A DNA stretch of 64,000 bases from Parendozoicomonas haliclonae (GCF_900174585.1 NZ_FWPT01000004.1:1-64000); one strand, 5' to 3'. Positions 26,594-37,421 are shown, counted from the stretch's first letter. The notes: generated by a model from the letters alone, not told the origin. Program-made: numbers and translations.

Positions 26594-27769
26594 TTAATAA
26601 AGCAGGAAGCCAATACCGGCGAACAGCGGCACCATCAAGGCAATAGGCAGCTTCCAGGTCACCATTAGCAGATAAGCCAACAGGGCCAGAGCGACATCCT
26701 GTGCATCCTTGATGGCAAAGGTCACAACCGGGTTATAAAACGCGGCAAGTAGAAGACCAACAACCGCTGCGTTAATGCCATTAATAGCAGCACGCAGTTT
26801 GGGCATGGTCTTCAACCGACTCCAGAACGGCCAGGCTGCTGCTAATAAAAGGAAGGAAGGCGCAAAAATCCCAAACAGTGCAGCCAGTGCATAGCTCAGG
26901 TTAAAACCGCCACCGTAGGTGCCTCCCAGGAATGGAGCCAGTGTGAACATGGGGCCAGGAACAGCCTGCGCGGCACTGTAGCCGACAATAAAGGCTTCCG
27001 GACTCACACCTCCCGCATGAACCACTTCCGCCTGTAGCATTGGCAACACAACGTGACCTCCACCAAAGACCAGAGCACCAGCCCGGTAGAAGCTATCAAA
27101 TATGCCCAACACGCTGTTGCCGTCAGTCACAAACAACGGCAAGGCAAACAACCCTGCTAAAAACAGCACGCCACAAACCAATGCTGTAGTTTTGCCACCA
27201 ATATGCTGTGTGGATGTCGGAGCCTGAACTGGCTGATTCCGATAAACCAGATAGCCAATCACCGCAGCACCCAGCACGATACCAACCTGCGTGAAAACAT
27301 GCGGCAGTAGCAGCATAAATCCGGCAGCGACTATCGCCAGCGTGACCCGAGGTCGATCCGGACACAGGGATTTACCCATATTAATGAGGGCATCGGCGAC
27401 TACAGCAACGGCAAACAGTTTCACGCCCTGCAGCACTCCCATGGCTGCCGGCATACCAGATACCTGCTCATAACCCAGCGCCAGCAGAACCATGATCACA
27501 GCCGATGGCAGGGTAAAACCAATAAAGGCTGCGATAGCGCCCAGGAATCCTGCCCGCCCATAACCAATACTCATACCGGTCTGACTGCTCGCCGGCCCGG
27601 GCAGCATCTGACATAGCGCCACGGTATCGGCATAATCCTGGTCACTCAGCCAGGCTCTCTTCTCAACAAACTCCTTACGGAAATAACCAATATGAGCCGT
27701 TGGCCCACCGAAGGCATACAAACCCAGCACCAGAAAGCGCCAGAAAACTTCAAATACACTGCTTTTCAT
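26594..27769 (-). CDS. chrA: chromate transporter (ChrA, two-domain)
   Basis: 391 residues with two homologous CHR halves: GLYAFGGPTAHIGYFRKEFVEKRAWL at the start (shown in part) and GALVFGGGHVVLPMLQAEVV at about residue 240. About 11-12 hydrophobic helices. ChrA proteins export chromate in exchange for protons or move sulfate-like anions. No chrB regulator is adjacent. Confidence 0.9.
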   Translation of the reverse strand: MKSSVFEVFWRFLVLGLYAFGGPTAHIGYFRKEFVEKRAWLSDQDYADTVALCQMLPGPASSQTGMSIGYGRAGFLGAIAAFIGFTLPSAVIMVLLALGYEQVSGMPAAMGVLQGVKLFAVAVVADALINMGKSLCPDRPRVTLAIVAAGFMLLLPHVFTQVGIVLGAAVIGYLVYRNQPVQAPTSTQHIGGKTTALVCGVLFLAGLFALPLFVTDGNSVLGIFDSFYRAGALVFGGGHVVLPMLQAEVVHAGGVSPEAFIVGYSAAQAVPGPMFTLAPFLGGTYGGGFNLSYALAALFGIFAPSFLLLAAAWPFWSRLKTMPKLRAAINGINAAVVGLLLAAFYNPVVTFAIKDAQDVALALLAYLLMVTWKLPIALMVPLFAGIGFLLY

Positions 27770-27816
27770 AAACAGACTTCTTCTTTACACACATCTTATA
27801 TATTCAGATATTTTTC

Positions 27817-28548
27817 TTAAGGCAGTCTTAATTGCAACTGTCGATTGAGGGTAATGTCTTCCGGCGTGATCGTGCATCCCCACACCATGACCTCTACACC
27901 ATTATTAATGGCATGGCGCAGAGCTTTTCCGTAAGCGGGATCGATATCATCTGCCGGGCTTACAACTTCAATACCAGTATGCTGTACACAGAACAATAAA
28001 ACCGCTCTATGCCCCTGAGCCACCATCTGCTCCAATTCCCGCAAATGCTTCTGGCCGCGGGTGGTGACAGCATCGGGAAACTCACCGAAGCCATTATCCG
28101 TGGCTAATGTGACACTTTTCACTTCGATGTAGCAATCTGGTAATCCGTCTCTGGTCAGCAGCAGGTCGATACGACTGTTCTCTTCGCCATACTTTACCTC
28201 TCGGCGAACAGTGTCGTATTCCGACAGTTCAGGGATGACCTTATTCTCAATCGCTTCCTGCACGACCGCATTCGCCCTGCCGGTATTGACGCAGGCCAAG
28301 GTCTTTGCAGTTTTTTCACCATAGCGAACCGGGATCTCCACCAGCTCCCAGGTGCAGGGCAACTTTCGTTTCGGATTTTTGGAATCAGAGAACCAGACCC
28401 TTGCCAGCTCTGGCTGACAGTTCTTCATAGAGCCGGTGTTCGGACAGTGGATGGTGGTTTCAGTACCATCGGGAAGGCGGATATCAGCCAGAAAACGCTT
28501 GTAGCGCTTAAGCAGAATGGCCGACTCCAGGGGAGGATCAAAACGCAT
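27817..28548 (-). CDS. sfsA: SfsA family DNA/RNA nuclease-like protein
   Basis: 243 residues, the normal length. Conserved SfsA motifs include the N-terminal oligonucleotide-binding-like part ([13 protein letters not shown]) and the PD-(D/E)XK-like core RIDLLLT...[10 protein letters not shown]. coli SfsA was named for sugar-fermentation stimulation, and its exact role is unclear. It commonly sits upstream of dksA, as here (divergent). Confidence 0.92.
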   Translation of the reverse strand: MRFDPPLESAILLKRYKRFLADIRLPDGTETTIHCPNTGSMKNCQPELARVWFSDSKNPKRKLPCTWELVEIPVRYGEKTAKTLACVNTGRANAVVQEAIENKVIPELSEYDTVRREVKYGEENSRIDLLLTRDGLPDCYIEVKSVTLATDNGFGEFPDAVTTRGQKHLRELEQMVAQGHRAVLLFCVQHTGIEVVSPADDIDPAYGKALRHAINNGVEVMVWGCTITPEDITLNRQLQLRLP

Positions 28549-28858
28549 ATTCGTGCCCCTGACAGAATAAAAGCATTATAAATAGTTATCTAAAAAACTT
28601 TTTATATTCTAATTTACACTAATAAGGATAAAGACACTTTTGTCACCCTAGCTAGATTCATATAGATGTAGCGGTTTCAGCACCCGTAAAATTTCAGGTA
28701 GCATCCTTGATCGGGTTCTGGTAGCTTCTCCGCTCCTTGGCAAGTTGTAATTCGGAACGTACGGATTTTATACGTTCCACGGCCAATCCCGGGGCTCGGC
28801 TGAGTCTGAGCATGAGTATCCCGCAGGACGATGACTTGGATAATACGGGGCTGTGAGC
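28549..28858. other. 310-bp divergent sfsA/dksA control region
   Basis: No gene seen. It contains an inverted repeat GGAACGTA-N9-TACGTTCC (28754-28778) about 80 bp upstream of dksA, and an AT-rich tract (28570-28650) nearer sfsA. The hairpin overlaps a weak promoter-like pair (TTGTAA at 28745, TTATAC at 28768). No known operator is recognised. Confidence 0.4.
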
Positions 28859-29302
28859 ATGTCAGCACAAAACACGCCAGAGAGTGGCAACCTCCTGAAA
28901 TCCTTCCAACCCTACAAGGAGAAGAAGGGCGAGGAGTACATGAACGATCGTCAGATCGAGCACTTTATCCAGATTCTTCTGAACTGGAAAAAAGAGCTGA
29001 TGGAAGAAGTTGATCGCACCGTTGGTCATATGAAAGACGAAGCGGCTAACTTCCCGGATCCTGCCGACCGTGCAAGCCAGGAAGAAGAATTCAGCCTGGA
29101 ACTGCGCACCCGCGACCGCGAGCGCAAACTGATCAAGAAGATTGAACAGACCCTGAACCGCCTCGACGAAGGTGACTACGGTTACTGTGACAGCTGTGGC
29201 GTTGAAATTGGCATCCGTCGTCTGGAAGCCCGTCCAACCGCAACACTGTGCATCGACTGCAAGACTCTTGCAGAGATCAAGGAAAAGCAGCTGGGTCACT
29301 AA
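28859..29302 (+). CDS. dksA: RNA polymerase-binding transcription factor DksA
   Basis: 147 residues from the ATG at 28859. The coiled-coil carries the tip acidic residues in [17 protein letters not shown], and the zinc finger uses CDSCG and CIDCK. DksA binds the RNA polymerase secondary channel and, with ppGpp, represses rRNA promoters and activates amino-acid genes. It is first in the dksA-gluQ-cbrAB-pcnB-folK block. Close to E. coli DksA in the [12 protein letters not shown] and EEFSLELR regions. Confidence 0.97.
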   Translation: MSAQNTPESGNLLKSFQPYKEKKGEEYMNDRQIEHFIQILLNWKKELMEEVDRTVGHMKDEAANFPDPADRASQEEEFSLELRTRDRERKLIKKIEQTLNRLDEGDYGYCDSCGVEIGIRRLEARPTATLCIDCKTLAEIKEKQLGH

Positions 29303-29347
29303 TCCGACCTGGTCACAATTCCAACACATTGGGTAATTTGTACGGCC

Positions 29348-30244
29348 TTGCAAGTCTGCTCACCTTATACAGGTCGATTTGCCCCATCTCCGACCGGTCC
29401 TCTGCACTTCGGTTCCCTGATTGCCGCTCTGGCCAGTTATCTGGACGCCAGAGTCGCATCAGGGAGATGGCTGGTACGCATTGAAGATCTCGACCCTCCC
29501 CGCGAACAACCTGGTGCATCAGATCTTATTCTGAAGGCGCTTGATGCCTATGGTCTCCACTGGGATGGCGATATCCTTTATCAGCATGATCGCCTCGAAG
29601 CCTATCAGGATGTTCTTTCTGATCTGTTGAAAAACGGGCAGGCTTATCCGTGTACCTGTACCCGTAAAGAGCTGGCCGCGTATCTGCCGAGCTATCCCGG
29701 TTTTTGCCGGAGCAACACCGATACCTCGAAAGAGCATGCGATTCGCTTTAATGCGCGGGATCATAAAATTGTGTTTGATGACCGCATTCAGGGTCATCAG
29801 TCTTTCGATATGAAAGAACTGGGTGACTTTGTCGTATTCCGCAAGGATGGCCTGTTTGCCTATCAGCTGGCCGTGACCGTGGATGATGAGTTCCAGGGTA
29901 TTACCGATATTGTCCGCGGTATCGACATCATGGATTCCACTCCGCGTCAGATCACTCTGCAGCAGGCGCTGGGCTATCACACTCCACGCTATGCCCATTT
30001 GCCAGTCATCACGAATGAGTTGGGTGACAAGCTTAGTAAGCAAAACAAGGCGGAAGCCCTCCCTCTGGATAACCCGGAGCCCACTCTGCTATTAGCCATG
30101 AGTGCCTTGGGCCTTCCCGTTGATGATCACGTTCGCTCATCCAGCCTGAACGATATGCTGAGCTGGGCTGAACAGCACTGGTCACTGCCTCCACTCCAGA
30201 ACATCACAGCCATACCAGAATCTTCCCTGCTACAGAAGCGATGA
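29348..30244 (+). CDS. gluQ: glutamyl-Q tRNA(Asp) synthetase
   Basis: 298 residues with a TTG start at 29348. It is a truncated GluRS paralogue: the HIGH-like motif (TGPLHFGSL), the zinc-binding CTCT...YPGFC and the KMSKS-like KLSKQ are present, and the anticodon-binding domain is absent. It attaches glutamate to queuosine in tRNA(Asp). The dksA-gluQ pairing is conserved in gammaproteobacteria. Confidence 0.94.
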   Translation: MQVCSPYTGRFAPSPTGPLHFGSLIAALASYLDARVASGRWLVRIEDLDPPREQPGASDLILKALDAYGLHWDGDILYQHDRLEAYQDVLSDLLKNGQAYPCTCTRKELAAYLPSYPGFCRSNTDTSKEHAIRFNARDHKIVFDDRIQGHQSFDMKELGDFVVFRKDGLFAYQLAVTVDDEFQGITDIVRGIDIMDSTPRQITLQQALGYHTPRYAHLPVITNELGDKLSKQNKAEALPLDNPEPTLLLAMSALGLPVDDHVRSSSLNDMLSWAEQHWSLPPLQNITAIPESSLLQKR

Positions 30245-30354
30245 CTTCTACGCATACTCCGCCCCACCTTCGCCCCATAAAATAATCCTGTCTTCTACAG
30301 AGCCAATAACATGGTTGGCCTGTGGTCTGGTGTTTCAGATTTCGGAGTGAATGC

Positions 30355-31926
30355 GTGAGTCATCAGCAAGCCGGCGATATCCAGTCGCCACTGCGCAACA
30401 TTGTTAACGACCCTAAGCTCAGTTTTATCCAGAAGGCACGCTACCTGTCTCTGCAGGCCGACAGCATGCTGGAATATCCAGAACTGCCAGCTCAGGTCAA
30501 AGCCGCTCTTGAGTCCCGTCTGATCTGCGATATGTTTGAAGGTCATGCGCCGTTCAAACCTCGCTATGTTCTTCCTGATTACCAGACAGCCCTGAAGAAT
30601 GGTTCCGAGTACCTGGAGCTGCCAGCACCTCAAGACCTTGATGAAGCCATCAACTTCCTGCTGATTCTTTTCAACCACGTACCGTCCGTAACCGGTATGC
30701 CGGTCTTTATCGGTCGTATTGATCAGCTGCTGGAACCCTTTGCTGACGAAAGCATCAGCGATGAACAGCTCCATAAAAAGATTCGCCTGATGTGGCAGAT
30801 GATCGACCGCACTCTGCCGGATGCTTTCCTGCACACCAACATCGGCCCGGAAGATTCCCGTGTTGCCCGTGCTGTGCTGGCTGTCGATCGCGAACTCAAG
30901 CAGGTCGCTCCCAACCTGACCCTGCGTTACGACCCGGCCATCACTCCCGATTCCCTGCTGCTGCAGGCCATCGAAAACATCACTATCTGCAATAAGCCGC
31001 ACATCGCCAATGACGCCATGAACGTTGCGGATTACAAGGCACTGGGTGACTTCCGTGATTACGGTGTCGTCAGCTGCTACAACACCCTGCCTATGGCGGG
31101 TGGCGCGCACTCCCTGGTGCGTGTGGATCTTAAGAAGGCGGCCGAAGCCAGTGACGGAACCGTTGAAGGCTTCCTGAACAAGACTCTGCCGGAAGTGTGC
31201 GAGTGGACGTATCAGATTCTGCAGGCGCGCATTAATTATCTGGTAAACGAATCCAACTTCTACCAGTCCAGCTTCCTGGTGCATGAAGGCCTGATTGATC
31301 CTAAGCGTTTCACGGCCATGTTCGGTATGTTCGGTATGGCTGAGGCTGTTAACCACCTGCTGAATCTGGACACAGCTGAAGGCTACGGTCATAGCAAGGA
31401 AGCCCAGGCTCTCTCCCTGCGCATCAGTGAAAAGTTGGCAGAGATTGTCGAATCAACACCACTGGAACATTGCTGGCATAACCGTGCCATGCTGCACGCT
31501 CAGAGCGGTATCAATATGGATGTTGAGACCTCTCCTGGCTGTCGCATCCCTTACGGCCATGAGCCATCAAACCTTGAGCACATTCTGGCTGTTCTCCCGC
31601 ATCACAAGCTTTATGTGGCGGGCATCAGTGATATCTTCCCGGTGGATGAGACCGTCAAAAATAACCCTCAGGCGCTGATGGCTATCTGCAAGGGCAGCCT
31701 GCAGCAAGGTCTGCGCATTTTCACCTGCGATATGGCCAACAACGAACTGATCCGTGTGACCGGCTATATGGTTCGTCGTTCCGACATCCAGAAGCATAAG
31801 GAAGAAGGTTCACGTCTGGACACCAGTGTTCTCGGTGCCGGTGCGGCAGAGAACTGCGGCATCCTGAACCGCAATGCCCGCACCATCAGTAACGAGAATA
31901 TCGTCTGGGGTTCCGACCTGTCGTGA
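30355..31926 (+). CDS. yjjI: YjjI family glycyl radical enzyme
   Basis: 523 residues from the GTG at 30355, with CGGAGTGA upstream. The C-terminal glycyl-radical motif RVTGYM places the radical Gly at about residue 470. A candidate active-site cysteine lies in GVVSCYNTLPM. The length is near E. coli YjjI (about 516), well below pyruvate formate-lyase. Substrate is not established as far as I know. It overlaps the activase gene by 4 nt. Oxygen-sensitive enzymes of this class imply use under anoxia. The pair is inserted between gluQ and cbrX. Confidence 0.88.
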   Translation: MSHQQAGDIQSPLRNIVNDPKLSFIQKARYLSLQADSMLEYPELPAQVKAALESRLICDMFEGHAPFKPRYVLPDYQTALKNGSEYLELPAPQDLDEAINFLLILFNHVPSVTGMPVFIGRIDQLLEPFADESISDEQLHKKIRLMWQMIDRTLPDAFLHTNIGPEDSRVARAVLAVDRELKQVAPNLTLRYDPAITPDSLLLQAIENITICNKPHIANDAMNVADYKALGDFRDYGVVSCYNTLPMAGGAHSLVRVDLKKAAEASDGTVEGFLNKTLPEVCEWTYQILQARINYLVNESNFYQSSFLVHEGLIDPKRFTAMFGMFGMAEAVNHLLNLDTAEGYGHSKEAQALSLRISEKLAEIVESTPLEHCWHNRAMLHAQSGINMDVETSPGCRIPYGHEPSNLEHILAVLPHHKLYVAGISDIFPVDETVKNNPQALMAICKGSLQQGLRIFTCDMANNELIRVTGYMVRRSDIQKHKEEGSRLDTSVLGAGAAENCGILNRNARTISNENIVWGSDLS

Positions 31927-32750
31927 AAGGACTGGTAAGTCGCATTATTCCTTTCTCCTGCGTTGACGGGCCGGGCAACCGGTTCGTCATCTTTCTGCAG
32001 GGCTGCAACTTCGACTGCAAAAACTGCCATAACCCCCAAACCATTGGCCGCTGTGATGCCTGTGGTGACTGTGTCCCCGACTGTCCATCAGGCGCACTCA
32101 CCCTCTCTGCGACCAGCAACACAATATTGTGGGACGAATCTGTGTGCCAAAGCTGTGATCGATGTATTGATCACTGTCCTTCCAGCGCCAGCCCAATGGC
32201 ACAGGACATGAGCATTGATGATTTGCTTCAGCAAATGACTACTGCAGCCCCTTTTCTAACCGGCGTGACTGTCAGCGGCGGTGAATCCACCATGCAGCTG
32301 AAATTTGTACGTCAGCTGTTTGCTGCTATTAAGGCACACCCTCAACTCAGTCATCTGACTTGTCTGATTGATAGCAATGGCTATCTCTCAACCAATAGTT
32401 GGCGTGCCATGCTGGATGAGTTCGACGGAGCCATGATTGATCTGAAAGCCATGAACAATGAATTACATCAGTGGCTGACAGGTAAAGGAAACCAAAGGGT
32501 TCTGGATACCATCCGCTTCCTCGACCAGCACAACAAGCTGACGGAACTTCGTTTTCTTGCCATCCCGGAGATTACCGATACCCCGGAGGAGCTGTCTGCT
32601 ATTCAGTCCTTTATTAAGGAACTGCGTTCCGACTTCACTCTGAAGGTTAATGCCTTCAGTAATAAAGCTGTGAAAGGGGAAGCCAGACAATGGAGCAATC
32701 TGCCGACTGAGCGCGCTCAAGACATCAAAGAACTCCTCATCTCCAGCTAA
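31923..32750 (+). CDS. yjjW: YjjW family glycyl-radical-enzyme activase (radical SAM)
   Basis: 275 residues with a GTG start overlapping the yjjI stop (GTGA). The radical SAM cysteines are C28-x3-C32-x2-C35 (GCNFDCKNC). Two ferredoxin-type 4Fe-4S motifs follow (CDACGDCVPDC starting at C44, and CQSCDRCIDHC). It generates the glycyl radical on YjjI by hydrogen abstraction using S-adenosylmethionine. Confidence 0.92.
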   Translation: MKGLVSRIIPFSCVDGPGNRFVIFLQGCNFDCKNCHNPQTIGRCDACGDCVPDCPSGALTLSATSNTILWDESVCQSCDRCIDHCPSSASPMAQDMSIDDLLQQMTTAAPFLTGVTVSGGESTMQLKFVRQLFAAIKAHPQLSHLTCLIDSNGYLSTNSWRAMLDEFDGAMIDLKAMNNELHQWLTGKGNQRVLDTIRFLDQHNKLTELRFLAIPEITDTPEELSAIQSFIKELRSDFTLKVNAFSNKAVKGEARQWSNLPTERAQDIKELLISS

Positions 32751-32848
32751 TAATCCAACAGCTCAGCAATAAATTGCGCCAAACACCTACATAAGAGTAA
32801 TATGCCGAGAGCCTGTTATTACCGCCTTGCATGTCGTGGAGACTGTGA

Positions 32849-33058
32849 ATGTACCTTCACCGACTGGTACTTCTACTGGTTATCGGTATTTATCTTTTTT
32901 CTCCCGCTATTCTCGAGTGGTGGATCGAATCGCCTGAAGGCTGGTACCGCCCCTGGTTACTCTGGCTGTTGTTAATTATTGCCGGTTATCTGCTGCAACC
33001 GGGAGAGTCATCTTCCGAACAGGGTGATGGTCAGGGAGACAAGCCGTATGACGCTTGA
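32849..33058 (+). CDS. CbrX-like small membrane protein upstream of cbrA
   Basis: 69 residues with two hydrophobic segments (LVLLLVIGIYLFSPAIL and WLLWLLLIIAGYLL) and a short charged tail. It overlaps cbrA by 11 nt. In Pseudomonas a small orf named cbrX sits in the same place and is translationally coupled to cbrA; the position and type match. Sequence homology was not tested. Confidence 0.65.
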   Translation: MYLHRLVLLLVIGIYLFSPAILEWWIESPEGWYRPWLLWLLLIIAGYLLQPGESSSEQGDGQGDKPYDA

Positions 33059-36002
33059 GTTAAGCGAACTGGCCACCTATGGCATTGCTTATCTATCCCT
33101 GTTGTTTGGTGCAGCCTGGCTAACAGATCAGGGCTGGATTCCCCGTAAGATTACTTCACACCCGCTTGTCTACACCTTGGCTCTCGGTGTGTATGCCAGT
33201 GCCTGGGCGTTTTATGGCGCGGTGGGCATGGCGCACCAGTATGGCTTTGTCTTTCTCGCGTACTATTTAGGAATCTGCGGAGCCTTTCTTCTCGCTCCGG
33301 TTCTCCTCAGCCCCATACTCCGCATAACCCGGGATTATCAGCTGGGTTCACTGGCTGACTTGTTTGCGTTTCGTTTCCGCAGTTCAGCCGCCGGTGCATT
33401 AACAACCTTTATGATGTTGCTGGCCATGCTGCCGCTGGTTGCGATGCAGATACAGGCCGTTGCCGACTCCATTCATATCCTTGCCCGTGAAGGTTCTCCC
33501 GAACAGTTGGCCTTTGGCTTCTGCATCATTATTACCCTCTTCACCATGGCCTTTGGTACCCGTCGTATATCCAGCCGGGAAAAACACCATGGTCTCGTCT
33601 TTGCTATTGCGATTGAATCGGTGGTGAAGGTTGTCGCCCTTCTGGTGCTGGGTGGCGTGATTCTGTTCCAGATTTTTGGCGGCCCGCAGGAACTGCAGGA
33701 GTGGCTGCTGCAAAACCGGGAAGCTCTCAGCTCCCTGCGAATGTCTCTGGATGACGGTCCGTGGCGCACCATGCTGCTGATCTTCTTTGCAGCAGCGATT
33801 GTGATGCCGGACATGTTCCACATGACTTTTACCGAGAACCAGAACACCCGCAGCCTGAACAGTGCCAGCTGGGGTCTTCCTCTTTATCTGTTGCTGATGA
33901 GTCTGCCGGTGCCGCTGATTCTTTGGGGCGGCCTGATGCTCCCGGCGGCGACAACACCGGAATACTACGCACTGGGCATTGGTCTTGAGCTGCAAAGCCC
34001 GTTGCTGACTTTACTGGTTTATATCGGTGCCATGTCCGCATCGAGCGGCGTGATTATCGTCACCACCCTTGCACTGTCCGCCATGGTAGTGAACCACCTG
34101 ATCCTTCCTGTTTATCAGCCACCTTCCAGTATTAATATTTACCGCTGGCTGAGCTGGACCAAACGCGCACTGATCGCCACCATGATCCTTGCAGCTTATG
34201 GCTTCTACCGTATGCTGGAAGCCGAACTCGATCTGGCAACTATAGCTGTAGTGTCGTTTGTTGCCTGCCTGCAATTCTTGCCCGGAGTGCTTTCAACCAT
34301 TTACTGGACGCACGCCAACCGTCGCGGCTTTTTATCTGGTCTGATCGCCGGCTCTCTGGTCTGGTTTATCACCATGCTGATTCCGCTGGTTCTGGTAGAT
34401 GATGTCTTCACTATCTTTGGCTGGACCTTTGAGCTGCAGGAAACCAACTGGCACGGCTCAGCCCTGATCTCACTATCGGTCAACATTCTGGTTCTGGTGG
34501 TCGTCAGTCTGCTTTCGGAAAGCTCACCGGAAGAGAAGAATGCCGCCAACTCCTGTTCGATACAGATGCTTGGCCGGCCTTCCCGTCGCTCCCTGCTGGC
34601 TTCATCTCCACGGGAGTTTCAGGAGCGCTTGTCCCGCCCTCTTGGTGCCTACACCGCACAGCGGGAGGTTTTTCAGGCTCTGAAAGATCTCAATATGCCG
34701 CTGGATGAGAAACGACCTTACGCCTTGCGTCGTCTCCGGGATCGCATTGAAGCCAACCTTTCAGGCCTGATGGGACCGAGTGTTTCCCGGGATATCATCA
34801 ACCGCTACCTGCCCTATGGCCATGACAATGCCGGTGTGGCTGACATCAATTATGTAGAAAGTCAGGTTGAGGAATATCAGTACCGACTTACCGGTCTGGC
34901 GGCCGAACTGGATACCCTGCGTCGCTACCATCGCCAGACCCTGCAGAACCTGCCAATGGCTATCTGCTCGCTGGGCGTCGATGGAGAAATCATGATGTGG
35001 AACAACGCGATGACTGATGTTACCGGCATTGCCAGTTCCGCAACCGTTGGCTCGCGACTGAGCAGTCTTCCAGAACCCTGGCGCGATCTGCTGGTTGGCT
35101 TTGTCAGCGAGAAAGGTGAACCCCGGGATCGTCGTCAGATCATTATTGATGGTCAGCCGCGCACGCTGAATATTCATAAAGCACACCTTGGTTCTGCCGG
35201 AGGTACGGTTCTGATGATTGAAGATCAGACAGACTCCTTCCTGCTCGAACAAAAGCTGATCCACAGTGAACGTCTGGCGTCTATTGGTCAGCTGGCGGCA
35301 GGTGTCGCCCACGAGATTGGTAATCCGGTGACCGGTGTTGACTGTCTGGCACAGGAGCTGCGTAGCTTTGCCCAAGACGACGATACCAAAGAGATTGCCG
35401 AGCAGATTCTTGAGCAGACCAAACGCATAGCCAAGATCCTGCACTCTCTGATCAACTTTGCCCATAAGGGGCAGAGTAGTGATGAGTTGTCAGTAGAATC
35501 TGTAAGCCTGTCCCGCTGCACCAGTGAAGCGTCCAGCCTGCTGGAGCTGAATAAACAGAACCGCGGCATTCGCTTTATCAATAACTGCGGCCCGGATGAT
35601 TTTATTATTGGTGACGGTCAGAAGATCACCCAGATCCTGATCAACCTGTTAAGCAATGCCCGGGATGCGTCGCCGGATAATTCAATTATTACCATCAACA
35701 CATCAGCCTCCGAACACACCATTACTCTGGACGTCACCGACCAGGGCTGTGGTATTTCGGAAGACAACCAGAAACGTCTGTTCGAGCCTTTCTTTACCAC
35801 TAAAGAAGCCGGTAAAGGAACCGGGCTGGGCATGGCTCTGGTGTACAGCATCGTCGAAGAACATTTCGGTACCATTGTCGTTCACTCTCCGGTGAACAAA
35901 GAGAAAGGCACGGGTACCAGAATCAGCGTCAGCCTGCCGCGTCATTTGGCAGAACTTGATACTGAAGTGAAAACACCTCAAGATGCCATCGAGCTTGTAT
36001 AA
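33048..36002 (+). CDS. cbrA: CbrA-type sensor histidine kinase with sodium/solute symporter domain
   Basis: 984 residues from the ATG at 33048, preceded by CAGGGAGAC. The first ~490 residues form a sodium:solute symporter-like membrane domain of about 13 helices. A linker, a PAS-like domain (about 640-720), HisKA with H755 (GVAHEIGNP) and an HATPase domain (NLLSNARDAS, DQGCGI, GKGTGLGMAL) follow. CbrA senses or transports histidine-like nutrients and controls carbon/nitrogen balance through CbrB in Pseudomonas. Neighbours on both sides fit CbrA. Confidence 0.9.
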   Translation: MTLELSELATYGIAYLSLLFGAAWLTDQGWIPRKITSHPLVYTLALGVYASAWAFYGAVGMAHQYGFVFLAYYLGICGAFLLAPVLLSPILRITRDYQLGSLADLFAFRFRSSAAGALTTFMMLLAMLPLVAMQIQAVADSIHILAREGSPEQLAFGFCIIITLFTMAFGTRRISSREKHHGLVFAIAIESVVKVVALLVLGGVILFQIFGGPQELQEWLLQNREALSSLRMSLDDGPWRTMLLIFFAAAIVMPDMFHMTFTENQNTRSLNSASWGLPLYLLLMSLPVPLILWGGLMLPAATTPEYYALGIGLELQSPLLTLLVYIGAMSASSGVIIVTTLALSAMVVNHLILPVYQPPSSINIYRWLSWTKRALIATMILAAYGFYRMLEAELDLATIAVVSFVACLQFLPGVLSTIYWTHANRRGFLSGLIAGSLVWFITMLIPLVLVDDVFTIFGWTFELQETNWHGSALISLSVNILVLVVVSLLSESSPEEKNAANSCSIQMLGRPSRRSLLASSPREFQERLSRPLGAYTAQREVFQALKDLNMPLDEKRPYALRRLRDRIEANLSGLMGPSVSRDIINRYLPYGHDNAGVADINYVESQVEEYQYRLTGLAAELDTLRRYHRQTLQNLPMAICSLGVDGEIMMWNNAMTDVTGIASSATVGSRLSSLPEPWRDLLVGFVSEKGEPRDRRQIIIDGQPRTLNIHKAHLGSAGGTVLMIEDQTDSFLLEQKLIHSERLASIGQLAAGVAHEIGNPVTGVDCLAQELRSFAQDDDTKEIAEQILEQTKRIAKILHSLINFAHKGQSSDELSVESVSLSRCTSEASSLLELNKQNRGIRFINNCGPDDFIIGDGQKITQILINLLSNARDASPDNSIITINTSASEHTITLDVTDQGCGISEDNQKRLFEPFFTTKEAGKGTGLGMALVYSIVEEHFGTIVVHSPVNKEKGTGTRISVSLPRHLAELDTEVKTPQDAIELV

Positions 36003-36032
36003 GGTGGCGCACAAGATGAACGGGGGAAATAA

Positions 36033-37421
36033 ATGAGTCTCGGTAAGATTCTGGTAGTGGAAGATGAGCCGGTAATCCGCTCTTCTCTGCGCAGGCTACT
36101 GTCCCGCAACGACTATGACGTTACAGAAGCTGAGTCTGTAGCGGACGCCTGTCAGCACGAACTGGAATCCTTTGATCTCATCATCTCCGACCTGCGCCTG
36201 CCGGGCGAACCGGGTACGGTAATGATTGAACGAGCCAGCCACACCCCGGTTCTGATCATGACCAGTTACGCCAGCCTGCGCTCTGCTGTTGATTCCATGA
36301 AGATGGGCGCTGTCGATTATATCGCCAAACCTTTTGATCATGACGATATGCTGCGCGCGGTTGCGGAAACCATCAGCCGCAAAGAACAGATCGCCGCACA
36401 GCCAGAACCTCCTAAAGCGTCCGTCACCAATATCGAAACGGCCCAGCAAAAGAACGGTAACCCGGCCGGTATTATTGGCCAGTGTCAGCCTATGCAGACG
36501 CTGTTCAATCGCATCAATCGCGTTGCTCCTACCGAAGCCACTGTTCTTATCCTGGGTGAATCCGGAACCGGTAAAGAGCTGGTTGCCCGTGCGTTGCATG
36601 AAGCCAGCAAGCGTAAGGATAACGCCATTATCTCAGTGAACTGTGCCGCGATTCCTGAATCCCTGATTGAATCCGAACTGTTTGGACATGAGAAGGGCGC
36701 ATTCACCGGTGCCACTACCACTCGCAATGGTCTGGTTGAAGCTGCCGACGGCGGAACGCTGTTCCTGGATGAAATTGGTGAGCTGCCACTGGAAGCTCAG
36801 GCACGTCTGCTCCGTGTTCTGCAGGAAGGTGAAATTCGTCGGGTGGGTTCTGTTGAATCCCGCAAGGTGAATGTTCGTCTGATTGCAGCAACCCACCGTA
36901 ACCTTAAGAAGATGGCTCAGGAAGGTACCTTCCGGGAAGACCTTTACTACCGCCTCAATGTGGTTGAACTGAACCTTCCGCCGCTGCGTGACCGCGGTCA
37001 GGATATAACCCTGCTGGCAGAAGCTCTGCTGGAGAAGACCAGCGAACGGATGGGCATGAGCGATATGCTGCTTTCGCCTGAAGCGCTGGTTGCCATCAGC
37101 CGTCACGCTTGGCCGGGCAATGTGCGGGAACTGGAAAATGCGATTGAGCGCGCTGTTATACTGAGTGAAGACGATATGATCACGCCGGATCTTCTGGGTC
37201 TGGAGTCTGCGATCTCTTCCACCCGTCAGTCCCCCCAGAACCTGATCGAAGACAGCAGCACCGAAGAGCTGTCCATGGAAGATTACTTCCTGCGGTTTGT
37301 GCTGGAACATCAGGATCAAATGAACGAAACCCAGCTGGCCCGCAAGCTCGGTATCAGCCGGAAGTGTCTGTGGGAACGCAGAAAACGTCTTGGCATCCCA
37401 CGCCGGGAAGCCACAGCCTAA
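36033..37421 (+). CDS. cbrB: CbrB-type sigma-54-dependent response regulator
   Basis: 462 residues. The receiver domain carries phospho-acceptor D53 (ISDLRLPG). The AAA+ domain has Walker A GESGTGKE, the sigma-54 contact loop GAFTGA and Walker [14 protein letters not shown] Fis-type helix-turn-helix ends the protein ([19 protein letters not shown]). In Pseudomonas CbrB drives sRNA CrcZ and catabolic genes. It starts 30 bp after cbrA and is co-transcribed. Confidence 0.93.
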   Translation: MSLGKILVVEDEPVIRSSLRRLLSRNDYDVTEAESVADACQHELESFDLIISDLRLPGEPGTVMIERASHTPVLIMTSYASLRSAVDSMKMGAVDYIAKPFDHDDMLRAVAETISRKEQIAAQPEPPKASVTNIETAQQKNGNPAGIIGQCQPMQTLFNRINRVAPTEATVLILGESGTGKELVARALHEASKRKDNAIISVNCAAIPESLIESELFGHEKGAFTGATTTRNGLVEAADGGTLFLDEIGELPLEAQARLLRVLQEGEIRRVGSVESRKVNVRLIAATHRNLKKMAQEGTFREDLYYRLNVVELNLPPLRDRGQDITLLAEALLEKTSERMGMSDMLLSPEALVAISRHAWPGNVRELENAIERAVILSEDDMITPDLLGLESAISSTRQSPQNLIEDSSTEELSMEDYFLRFVLEHQDQMNETQLARKLGISRKCLWERRKRLGIPRREATA

